Source of the DNA: Gammaproteobacteria bacterium
Lineage (GTDB): Bacteria; Pseudomonadota; Gammaproteobacteria; DSM-16500
Reading direction: 5' to 3'
NCBI GenBank assembly: GCA_013287025.1
Contig: JABDEN010000075.1
Coordinates: 1-6,621 of the forward strand
Length of the DNA stretch: 6,621 bases
In this document: in pieces, positions 1 to 6,153 of the stretch
How the letters are laid out: every line of letters begins with the position of its first letter
Numbering within the stretch: position 1 is the stretch's first letter
Made by a program: the position numbers and the translations under genes
The notes under the pieces: model-generated
Database searches by the model: none
Told to the model about the DNA's origin: nothing
The model's input: only the letters and a program-made list of their open reading frames with translations

Positions 1-630
1 TCATATGATTATGACCATAGCCAAATCGCTTACGATGGCGCACTAGAACAAGCGCTTGATCCAGATGTTACAGCTTCTCATCATCTTGGAGATGAAGATG
101 CTGTCGATCCCTTGAGTCATAAAAAGATTAAGGAAACGATAGCAGAAGCGCAATTCTCTATCAGGTTGGGAGTTAAATTCGAAAAGGCGGAGTCGAAGTA
201 TCATGAGGTTTATTACATTCTGGACAGGAATAAAAACCGCTTAGGAGTATATAAACCTGCTGTCAAGCAAGATGCTCATGAAGATATCTATGGAGCTTCA
301 GAAATCAGAGATGCCCATTTGGCTGAGGTTGCCAATTCTGCTGTCGCTGAATTCTTAGGATTAGGAATTGTTCCCCATACTGTGCTCTTTGAATATGAAT
401 CTGCCTTCAATGCATCTAAATCGATAGGAAGCTTCCAATTTTATGTGAAGGATGCAATTTATCTATATGATTGTTTAAGCTCGGGAAGTGATTTGTGGGA
501 CGCTGACTATGCTGCATTGCAGGAAAGGCTCAACAGAGATCAATTGTCCACTTTTTACTGTATATTGATGGGGTGCATTGCACGCCAACGAAATATTATT
601 AATAGCTGCATCAACGTCAAAAACAACTAA
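1..630 (+). pseudogene. PI3/4-kinase-like protein, both ends missing (5' beyond window, 3' truncated)
   Basis: The frame is open from base 1, so the gene starts outside the window; 209 codons are visible. The segment resembles the N-lobe of bacterial phosphatidylinositol-3/4-kinase-like proteins. GVYKPA (nt 241-258) supplies the putative ATP-binding lysine. HLAEVA follows with a candidate paired glutamate (visible residue 109), then LGLGIVPHTV and GSFQFYV, matching the family order KP...E...LG..VP.T...GS.Q. After DQLSTFYCILMGCIARQR the catalytic loop (an N or D/H..N motif) and the metal-binding Asp should follow. Instead the frame reads about 13 unrelated residues and stops. From about nt 590 that tail is antisense to a different gene, so the kinase was cut there. 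Members of such families can be host-directed effectors or orphan kinases, but the role here is unknown. Without its C-lobe the product should be catalytically dead. Family assignment is by pattern, moderately sure; truncation is more certain. Confidence 0.6.
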
Positions 631-756
631 TGCATTTTCATTTTCTATTATGTTTTTTTCAATCATGTCTAAGTAAGGAGCTTGAACTACAATTCCAAAC
701 AGTTGTATAAAAGCAAAATTAAAAAAGAAAATAAAGATATGTATAAAATTATTCAT
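598..756 (-). pseudogene. N-terminal fragment of a secreted HAD-like (DUF2608-type) protein
   Basis: Read on the minus strand from the ATG at 756, the fragment starts with a good signal-peptide-like stretch: MNNF, a run of Phe/Ile/Leu, then GIVVQA as a plausible cleavage site. After about 15 residues comes ALVVFDVD (nt 610-633). This looks like the first HAD phosphatase motif (hhhhDxDxT) as seen in the DUF2608 family of Legionella and environmental Chlamydiae. The expected NT(L) after DxD is absent: the frame reads AAINN and then enters the antisense of the kinase-like gene. A TTG at 843 and an ATG at 777 are in-frame alternative starts, but only 756 places the hydrophobic run at the N-terminus. 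No strong Shine-Dalgarno is visible. The start lies about 94 bp downstream of the peptidase remnant on the same strand. The intact protein would be exported; this stub lacks almost the whole catalytic domain. Confidence 0.5.
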
Positions 757-849
757 TAGCACTACTATAATAGTCATAAAATAACTATTTTTTAATTTTT
801 TAAAATTACTGAAAATAATCGCAATTCTTCGGCTGCATTTCAATATTAT

Positions 850-1968
850 TTATTCTAAAAATTCACATGCATACGTAACAACTTTAGCCAGACACCCCTC
901 CTCAAAAGGACTACTTAGACCTGCAGATTTAACGAGATTAGGAAAAGAGGCCTCTCCTCCACGCTTGCAAAGCGTTATATAATCATTCATAGCTTTACCG
1001 AAATTCTCTTCAGATTTTAACCAAAATTGCATAGCGCAACATTGTGCAAGTGTGTAATCAATGTAATAGAGGGGGTGTAAAAAGATGTGAGGTGTAAGCT
1101 GCCACCTTCCTCCCTTTAAAGGATATGCTATGTCACCCCAATCCCAACCTGGTAGAGTTTTTCCATCTCCTTCCACATAGCATGCCGTTCCGCGGGTGTT
1201 GCCTTAGGATTAGCATAAACTAGGTGTTGAAAATGATCAATTGCCACTCCATAAGGCAAAAATAGCAATGATTTTTCTAAATGAATCTGCCGGTATTGCT
1301 TAGCGCCTTTATCACCGAAGAATTTTTCCATAAATGGATATGTTAAAAATTCTAAACTCATCGAATGGATTTCACAAGAATCCCATGTTGGCACTTGATA
1401 ATCTAGTAGCTGTTGATGTCGACTGCTGTAATATTGAAAGGCATGACCCATTTCATGTACAAATACTTCAATATCATTCATCGTGCCATTAAAACTGGAA
1501 AAGATGTAAGGCATCCCATAATCGGGTAAGTAATAACATCCTGCATGCCCTTTATTTTGTCTTGCTTCTAGATCAAATAAGTGATTATTTTTCATCATGC
1601 GAAAACAGCCACCTAATTCTACTCCTAAATCGTCAAACATTTCGATAGCACGTGCGACAATAAAGTCATGATCTCCTTGTGGATTTGGATTTCCTTCAAG
1701 CGAGAAAAGGCCTGCATCATGAACGTACAGCTTTTCTAATCCAAGTCGGGCACGCTGTTTCTCCATCAGCCTTTGTGTTAGCGGAACAACATGCTCTAGA
1801 ACTTCTTGATTGATCCCACCTCCGCACAATAACAATACGTGAATTTGTATCATGGGCGCTGTTTAAATCAGTTACGAGCTCCTCGTAGTCTTTAGTAATT
1901 TTATCAAAAGTTGGATTTGGAATTGTTATGTCATCAAACTTTAAATTATGCTGTATTTTGAATTCCAA
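850..1968 (-). pseudogene. M3-family oligoendopeptidase (PepF-like), broken by internal deletion and frameshift
   Basis: Three minus-strand frames join into one M3 metallopeptidase. The N-terminus (1968 to about 1810) starts at TTG 1968, with GGAG at 1977-1980 eight bases upstream. It reads through NSAHDTNSRIVIVRRWDQ, resembling the family's first helices. The sequence then jumps in another frame to EVLEHVVPLTQRLMEKQRARL, which lies roughly 180 residues further along in intact homologues. The middle segment carries the zinc site HEMGH (nt 1443-1457) and the distal ligand in SCEIHSMSLEF, plus PYGVAIDHFQH and AERHAMWKEMEKLY. At about 1151-1154 a one-base loss (TAC-CCA to TACCA would explain it) moves the frame to PGWDWGD, GGRWQLTPHIF, YYIDYTLAQ and SPFEEG, the normal C-terminal motifs, ending at 850. 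Intact relatives are about 560 residues and cytosolic peptide-degrading enzymes; only about 370 codons remain. The zinc ligands are kept, but the product cannot be made in one frame. Confidence 0.88.
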
Positions 1969-1983
1969 AGGTACTTCTCCAAA

Positions 1984-2070
1984 CTATTTTATTTTTTCGC
2001 CAAGCGCAGCAAATTCTTCAATATTATCCAGTTCTTTTGAAAAATACTCAAGCAAATTTATGCAGCAAAT
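1984..2070 (-). pseudogene. C-terminal scrap of an unidentified gene, upstream of the oligoendopeptidase
   Basis: On the minus strand, 28 codons are open between an upstream TAA (2071-2073) and a TAG (1984-1986). They read INLLEYFSKELDN, then IEEFAALGEKIK and stop, an amphipathic, charged, protein-like tail. The stop is only 15 bases from the TTG start of the peptidase remnant, with that gene's Shine-Dalgarno in between, the spacing expected within an operon. The upstream stop arises inside a 13-bp tandem duplication. The fragment is too short to assign to a family and could be chance coding potential. Confidence 0.3.
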
Positions 2071-2076
2071 TTATGC
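2051..2076. repeat. Perfect 13-bp tandem duplication
   Basis: AGCAAATTTATGC occurs twice head-to-tail with no mismatch (2051-2063 and 2064-2076). It falls at the start of the short minus-strand C-terminal scrap and, not being a multiple of three, shifts its frame. A slipped-strand duplication in non-functional DNA is the simplest reading. Confidence 0.85.
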
Positions 2077-2147
2077 AATTAGACACTAGTTGCTAGACCT
2101 GATATATTCACGCTGTGAAGTCTTTCTCTTAATTTTTTCTCTGGGAA

Positions 2148-2177
2148 TTGCATGAGAGAAGTGGTATATTTTAGAAT
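2148..2177 (+). promoter_or_regulatory. Possible promoter of the C-N hydrolase gene
   Basis: TTGCAT (2148-2153) is followed after 18 bases by TAGAAT (2172-2177), five of six matches to the -10 consensus. The predicted start would give a leader of about 20 bases before the ATG at 2205. TATATT at 2165-2170 is an alternative -10 but lacks a good -35. The -35 match is weak, so this is only a candidate. Confidence 0.3.
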
Positions 2178-2204
2178 CAAAATCCCCAAGTAATTAGGAT
2201 TGAA

Positions 2205-3017
2205 ATGGTTCGAATCGGATCTTATCAAGCAACTCCTGAAAGTGCTTTTGCAGCTCGAAAGGCGCAGGTTAATCGCATCTTATCGAAAGCCGACAAAGAA
2301 AATATCGATTTTCTATGCCTTCCAGAAGGATTTTTAACTGGATACTATGCTGATGAAGAGCTAGCGCGGAAAAATTGTCTGGAAACAGATGGCGTCATTT
2401 TTCGAGAATGGCTAGCTGAGATCAGTCATTATCAAGCCACTGTTATCATCGGTTTTAATGAACGGGAAGGTAATCACATATACGATTCTGCAGCGGTTAT
2501 AGAAAAGGGGAGCCTACTTGGTGTTCAACGGAAACATTATCTCTACCACAACTACTTTACCCCAGGTTCTTCTTTTTCTATTTTCCGTAGTAAAGACATG
2601 CCATTTGGGGTGACTATTTGTCTTGATGCTAACTATTTCGAACCGGCGCGATTGCTTGCTATGCAAGGAGCCGCTGTTCTCTTTAGTCCTATGTGCAATC
2701 GAGTCCCTTTGAACCACCCTTATGCAAAACGTCCCAATTATTACAGCCATTTTGTTGCGAGATCATTCGAAAATCGTTGTTGGCTTGTTACCGCTGATTG
2801 GATTTATCCCAACGATGGCAGCGCTGTTTGTCCTGGCCATAGTGTGATCTATGATCCAGATGGCCAAGAAATTGCAAGGAGCCCTGAGGGAATAGAAGAC
2901 CTTTTGATAGTTGACATCCCTCAAGATCGCCTCTTCCAAGAAAAAGGACGAAGAGTGCATGGCAGTCCTGTTCTATTTCAAGAAATAGCCAAAGCCATGG
3001 TGTCACAAATATGTTAG
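2205..3017 (+). CDS. Carbon-nitrogen hydrolase (nitrilase superfamily), intact
   Basis: This 270-residue protein has the usual length for a single-domain nitrilase-superfamily enzyme, which hydrolyses amides, carbamoyl compounds or nitriles through a Glu-Lys-Cys triad. The triad is visible: E41 in CLPEGFLTGY, K110 in RKHYLY and C139 in VTICLDANYFEPAR, followed by LLAMQGAAVLFSP. GFNE (83-86), YDSAAV (93-98), FTPG (118-121), ARSFENRCWLV and the C-terminal VIYDPDG also fit the fold. The second conserved glutamate, usually between the Lys and the FxPG motif, appears missing: that loop reads YHNYF. The ATG has AGGA at 2196-2199, five bases upstream. No signal peptide is present, so it is cytosolic. 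The ATG of the next gene lies inside its last codons, suggesting translational coupling to a kinase-like gene. The exact substrate cannot be told from sequence; the superfamily assignment is firm. Confidence 0.93.
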   Translation: MVRIGSYQATPESAFAARKAQVNRILSKADKENIDFLCLPEGFLTGYYADEELARKNCLETDGVIFREWLAEISHYQATVIIGFNEREGNHIYDSAAVIEKGSLLGVQRKHYLYHNYFTPGSSFSIFRSKDMPFGVTICLDANYFEPARLLAMQGAAVLFSPMCNRVPLNHPYAKRPNYYSHFVARSFENRCWLVTADWIYPNDGSAVCPGHSVIYDPDGQEIARSPEGIEDLLIVDIPQDRLFQEKGRRVHGSPVLFQEIAKAMVSQIC

Positions 3018-3385
3018 ATGAATCTACCTCTCATTTACGTGAAATAATAGACGATGCTTCTAAATTAATGTCGGGGTATTTTAAAAAACAAGTCAATTTT
3101 TCAAAGGTTATTCAACTTAGCGAACCTGACAGACGCAATATGCTTTTAAGATTATTGATTAAGAATCCTCAAAAAGGGATGCCTAAAACCATAATTTTAA
3201 AACAAACCGCTACTGAGGGAAATAAATTTGATTCCTCTGCAAAAAGTGAAACTGAAATAGAAAAGTTCAGTCGATTTGCTCACGAAATTCGCGTTAAAAA
3301 GCGCTATCTCTTTTGTCTACTTTTTTTTCAGTTTGTTCTCTACTTCTTTTTTCAATTCGTCAAGCGCTTTAACGATTTCTTGTAA
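3011..3385 (+). pseudogene. APH/choline-kinase-like phosphotransferase, N-lobe only (3' truncated)
   Basis: The ATG at 3011 overlaps the C-N hydrolase stop (3015-3017), so the pair looks translationally coupled. The first ~95 residues resemble the N-lobe of aminoglycoside/choline-type kinases: SEPDRRNMLLRLLI (the RRN..LR strand), then KTIILKQ with the candidate ATP-binding lysine, then a charged stretch and EIEKFSRFAHEI, where the family has a helix bearing a conserved acidic residue. Family members then continue for some 200 residues with a catalytic HGD..xxN loop. Here, between about 3290 and 3317, the frame turns into the antisense of the next gene's 3' end (FCLLFFQFVLYFFFQF and on), stopping at 3385. 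No catalytic or metal-binding loop remains, so the product should be inactive. Substrate class is unknown, and the kinase assignment rests on a short segment. Confidence 0.55.
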
Positions 3386-5071
3386 ATTTGTAAGAAACTC
3401 ACCTGATAGTGTCATTTCATTTGATTCTATCGTTTTTTTGATTTTTTCTGAGAAATTATTTAACAGCTTTAAATAATTTTCACTTGGCTTTATAGTTGCC
3501 TCATTATGGAATGTTTTTAACATTTCTTCTATTTCTTGTTTTTTCCTTTCCAGACGCTCTTTTTGATAACTTTTAAATTTTATGTCGTCTTCTGCCTCTG
3601 GTGTACTGACATTGACTTGATTTATTCGGGTTGAGAGCATCTCAATTATAACACCGGTTCGGTATTCAACCTGCCCTGCTAATTTCCCCATCCTTTGGGC
3701 CCGCCGGATTTCAGACAATGCTTTACCATCTTGTGTCGCACGAATTTTATCAACATGCCGCAGCTTTCCGGGGACTTGATAACCTAATTCAAAGAAATAT
3801 GTCCTCATTTCCTCCAACATCTCTGGTTGGCATGCATTTAGTATCTCTCTAGCGACTAAGTTAAATTCGTGTGGTTGAGGTGGCGAGTCCTTAAGCATTG
3901 TTAATTTTTGTTTAAGCCCAGCTATTTCTTTTTCTATTACCTCTGTGAGGAAGACATTATCGTGGCCAGGCTGTGTTAAACTGACTTTTAATTCGGATAA
4001 ATGGTTTTCGATAGAACTAATTCTTGCCTGCCATAATTCGCCTTCTGTTACAGCTCCTCCTCGCTTAATTAAAGCTCTGATCATTTGTTTTGAAATTTCT
4101 GTATTCTTCTTATGCACATCTTTCCCGACATCTTCCATTTTCGGCTGTTTTTCGAGTATTAATGCAATTAGAGAGCTTTCTCCAATAAAATTAATAATAT
4201 CACGGTAGTTAGTAATTCTTAAAAAAGAATCTAACAGATGTATTTGACGTCTATTATCATCGCCGGCAGTAATATCCTGCCAAGTAACTTGACTGGGAAA
4301 ATCAGCACTAAATAGCAACCTTCTTATATCATTTGCATCATAATTGCTTGGCTTATCGGCTATTGGTTTAAATAAAAAAGTTAAGGCGCGTTCAAGTTCA
4401 TGAATTCTAGAAACAAATATAGCATTTATTTTTTCAAATTCCATCTTTTGTTCAGGTTCTTGCTGAGGGACAATATGTTCAGCGAGTCGCTCAGCATAAC
4501 GATCAAGTGTACCTATTAAGACACCACAAAAATAGTGAAAAAGATTCATATCGAGCGGCGCACCAAAATCAATTAATAGTTTAACTGCATTTAAATTTTT
4601 AGCAATATTATTCTTAACAAGTAGTTCATATTTTTCATTTTTTATGTCTATTTTGATGTTGTTTTTCTCGCAGAAATCTATAAATATAATTAGAGTATCA
4701 GTATTGTCAAAACCTAAACACATACTAATAATTCTTAAAATCATCTTCTGCTGTTGTTCGCTATAATCCTTGAGTTTATCATAATTTATTGATGATATAA
4801 AAATTTTTAATGCCTCTTGTTTGATTTTATTTATTTGATAACTGTCATGATTTTTCATTGTGATTTCTGTTTTTATACCTACTAATTTATCTTTTATAGT
4901 TGATAATTCTTTTTTGTTGATAAGATCGCTTTCATTTACGCATTTTTCAAATATTTCTGCTTCTTTAGTAAAATCTATATCTCGCACTCCAATTTCATTA
5001 TCGGAAGAAAGAAATGAATCCATTATATCACTCATTCTAGCAAACGATTCCATCTGTACATCATTAAACAT
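3317..5071 (-). CDS. Large ankyrin-like/coiled-coil protein of unknown function
   Basis: The preferred start is the ATG at 5071, preceded by GGAGG (5076-5080), giving 584 residues. An in-frame ATG at 5086 would add five residues but lacks such a site. I do not recognise a family. Using numbering from 5086, residues about 130-185 look like degenerate ankyrin repeats (LLVKNNIAKNLNAVKLLIDFG, then APLD). A second ankyrin-like half-repeat is QMIRALIKRGGAVTEGEL (335-351). Heptad-like, charged stretches at about 350-400, 500-525 and 560-588 suggest coiled coils, and the C-terminus is very lysine-rich. No signal peptide or membrane segment is seen, so the protein is cytosolic or exported by a leaderless route. 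Ankyrin/coiled-coil proteins in intracellular bacteria are often host-targeted, but that role here is only inference. The gene has its own promoter and converges on the truncated kinase gene. The AT-rich N-terminal half contrasts with a more GC-rich stretch around 3600-3800. Confidence 0.8.
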   Translation of the reverse strand: MFNDVQMESFARMSDIMDSFLSSDNEIGVRDIDFTKEAEIFEKCVNESDLINKKELSTIKDKLVGIKTEITMKNHDSYQINKIKQEALKIFISSINYDKLKDYSEQQQKMILRIISMCLGFDNTDTLIIFIDFCEKNNIKIDIKNEKYELLVKNNIAKNLNAVKLLIDFGAPLDMNLFHYFCGVLIGTLDRYAERLAEHIVPQQEPEQKMEFEKINAIFVSRIHELERALTFLFKPIADKPSNYDANDIRRLLFSADFPSQVTWQDITAGDDNRRQIHLLDSFLRITNYRDIINFIGESSLIALILEKQPKMEDVGKDVHKKNTEISKQMIRALIKRGGAVTEGELWQARISSIENHLSELKVSLTQPGHDNVFLTEVIEKEIAGLKQKLTMLKDSPPQPHEFNLVAREILNACQPEMLEEMRTYFFELGYQVPGKLRHVDKIRATQDGKALSEIRRAQRMGKLAGQVEYRTGVIIEMLSTRINQVNVSTPEAEDDIKFKSYQKERLERKKQEIEEMLKTFHNEATIKPSENYLKLLNNFSEKIKKTIESNEMTLSGEFLTNLQEIVKALDELKKEVENKLKKK

Positions 5072-5075
5072 ATAA

Positions 5076-5080
5076 CCTCC
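5076..5080 (-). promoter_or_regulatory. Strong Shine-Dalgarno deciding the start of the ankyrin/coiled-coil gene
   Basis: On the minus strand GGAGG is followed by TTAT and then the ATG at 5071. The four-base spacing is slightly short but the match to the anti-SD is full. Because the site lies inside the five codons following the ATG at 5086, it argues for 5071 as the true start. Confidence 0.75.
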
Positions 5081-5144
5081 ATGCATTCAAATAAAAAGAT
5101 CTATAATTGACGTATATCCATTAAAAACATGAGCTATCACTGTC

Positions 5145-5174
5145 ATTATACCAATAAATAATTAAATATTACAA
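5145..5174 (-). promoter_or_regulatory. Sigma-70-type promoter of the ankyrin/coiled-coil gene
   Basis: Minus strand: TTGTAA (5169-5174), an 18-base spacer, then a perfect TATAAT (5145-5150) preceded by TGG, an extended -10. Transcription would begin near 5138, leaving a leader of about 67 bases before the ATG at 5071. This is the best promoter match in the window. Confidence 0.6.
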
Positions 5175-5175
5175 T

Positions 5176-5210
5176 AAAAATGCAATTGGGTCAGGCCTGA
5201 CCCAAATTGC
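5176..5210 (-). terminator. Palindromic hairpin with T-tract (Rho-independent terminator or REP-like palindrome)
   Basis: TTGGGTCAGGCCTGACCCAA (5186-5205) is a perfect 20-bp palindrome. It extends by further pairing (GCAA with ATTGC, one-base bulge) to 5182-5210. Read on the minus strand it is followed by five T residues (5176-5180), and it starts four bases after the stop of the membrane-protein remnant at 5214. That placement fits an intrinsic terminator. The fully palindromic GGCC core without a loop is unusual for a terminator and also suits a dispersed repetitive palindrome or a dyad operator. Confidence 0.6.
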
Positions 5211-5213
5211 GCC

Positions 5214-5342
5214 TTATTCTTGTTGAGCTTTAAAGAGAGTGATAGTCATATATGGAATTAAAGCAATAGACAGAAAATACGCATTAAACGATAATGTAAA
5301 TATAAGCTTATTATAATAATTTTTATGTATTGTAAAATTTAA
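5214..5342 (-). pseudogene. C-terminal remnant of a membrane protein
   Basis: Minus-strand frame between an upstream TAA (5343-5345) and a TAA at 5214-5216, 42 codons long. It reads KNYYNKLIFTLSFNAYFLS, IALIPYMTITLF and then the polar tail KAQQE. This is a convincing hydrophobic segment of about 22 residues followed by a short charged end, as in the last helix of a transporter or other integral membrane protein. No start codon with a ribosome site is visible at its 5' end, which suggests a remnant rather than a small gene. A terminator-like hairpin sits immediately after the stop, supporting a real gene end. The family cannot be named. Confidence 0.4.
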
Positions 5343-5356
5343 TTATGTAAGATTAT

Positions 5357-6015
5357 ATGTCACTCGATTCAAGTAACTTTAAATTCGATATAAACAGCCT
5401 GAAACAAGTGAATACCTGGGCGCAATCGATCCATTTATCAAAGAGGTGGAACGTTCCAAAACAAGCGCCATTACATTAGGAGGAAAACAGGTCACTTTAC
5501 TGAAGAGCAATATTTCTTTAAAAGATATAGTAAATCGAGTAATGAGCAACGAGTTTGAAAAACCAGATAAACAAAATTATGAGTTATTTATCGCAAGACT
5601 AAATCGACTAATAAAGAATGAAGAAGATCCTGATATAAAACACGTTAAACGTTTAACGCAATATTTTACAAGTATTTTTCCCAAAGAAGTTTCCAAAAAT
5701 GAAGAGGTTTCCAAAGATGAAGCTTCTTCTAAATATAAAGAAAGTCAAATCGTGGAGAACCTACGAACTATTTGTAATTTAGCAAAAGAGGGAAGCAATG
5801 AAGCATTTATAACATTGAATAGAATGGCTAAAAAATGGGTTGAGAAACCGCCTGAAGATTTGGTTGCAATCACCACCTTACTATATGATGCACTCAGCTC
5901 TCGATCTGCTCATGAAAGAGTGTTCCATAGCATTTTTTACCTAATGTGCGAGATGACGGAATTGCAACAAGTACAGGAAAGGCTACATGCTATTTTGATA
6001 CTATGGATTTGTTAG
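5357..6015 (+). pseudogene. Unrecognised cytosolic protein gene, frameshifted near its N-terminus
   Basis: Frame 1 is open from 5383 and reads PETSEYLGAIDPFIKEVERS, TSAITLGGKQVTLLKSN and LKDIVNRVM onward. The only start in that frame before the conserved-looking part is GTG 5446, which has no properly spaced ribosome site and would cut off the plausible EYLGAIDPFIKE segment. An ATG at 5357 in frame 2 gives MSLDSSNFKFDINSLKQ, a credible N-terminus, but that frame ends at 5479. The two fit together if a small indel lies between about 5390 and 5415. The middle has an imperfect EVSKNE/EVSKDE repeat. The C-terminal half is alpha-helical in character (VENLRTICNLAKEGS, ITTLLYDALSS). The end, LHAILILWIC, is probably not native, because a recombinase-like segment follows in the same frame after the stop. 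No family is recognised; no signal peptide or membrane segment is evident. Confidence 0.5.
5686..5721 (+). repeat. Imperfect 18-bp tandem repeat inside the unrecognised gene
   Basis: GAAGTTTCCAAAAATGAA (5686-5703) is followed directly by GAGGTTTCCAAAGATGAA (5704-5721), 16 of 18 bases identical. It encodes EVSKNE-EVSKDE and is followed by a more diverged ASSKYK. Being in frame, it simply lengthens a charged linker. Confidence 0.8.
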
Positions 6016-6150
6016 ACGGAACTACGAAGTTGCTCAGTACAACCAAGTGAGACAGAGATAGCAAAAGAAGCAGGGATTGGAAGATTCACCGTATATAAAT
6101 TACTCAAAGAAAGAATTTTAATATTTTGCATGGATTCTGCCTCATTCTGA
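6016..6150 (+). pseudogene. Helix-turn-helix scrap of a serine recombinase/transposase-type protein
   Basis: Directly after the TAG at 6013-6015, the same frame continues with VQPSETEIAKEAGIGRFTVY and KLLKERILIF, stopping at 6148-6150. EIAKEAGIGRFTVYKLLKE matches the resolvase/invertase C-terminal helix-turn-helix (pattern xxIAxxxGIxRxTVYxxL), which binds DNA in serine recombinases and some transposases. No catalytic domain remains upstream; the preceding codons belong to the unrecognised gene. It is best read as the tail of a lost mobile-element gene joined to that gene. Other HTH proteins are possible. Confidence 0.5.
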
Positions 6151-6153
6151 CAG

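Noticed and set aside
475..843. A 122-residue minus-strand ORF as one complete gene
   Set aside because: Its C-terminal third is antisense to the kinase-like coding region and its TTG start precedes the natural signal peptide. Only the part from 756 to about 600 looks like real protein.
2514..3006. Three minus-strand ORFs inside the C-N hydrolase gene
   Set aside because: They are antisense to a well-conserved enzyme with visible catalytic residues and have no protein-like motifs.
3276..3476. A plus-strand ORF rich in Phe and Ser over the 3' end of the ankyrin/coiled-coil gene
   Set aside because: It is the antisense of lysine/glutamate-rich coiled-coil codons, which commonly mimics a hydrophobic ORF.
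3945..5075. Plus-strand ORFs (3945-4208 and 4860-5075) within the large minus-strand gene
   Set aside because: They are shadows of the 584-residue gene, with no ribosome sites or recognisable motifs.
5072..5086. ATG at 5086 as start of the ankyrin/coiled-coil gene
   Set aside because: The strong GGAGG lies downstream of it and points to the ATG at 5071.
5375..5390. Possible programmed -1 frameshift at TTTAAA
   Set aside because: The heptamer is not in slippery phase and slipping there would run directly into TAA at 5380.
5643..5658. Perfect 16-bp palindrome CGTTAAACGTTTAACG
   Set aside because: It lies in the middle of a coding frame (HVKRLTQ) with no regulatory context; probably coincidental.
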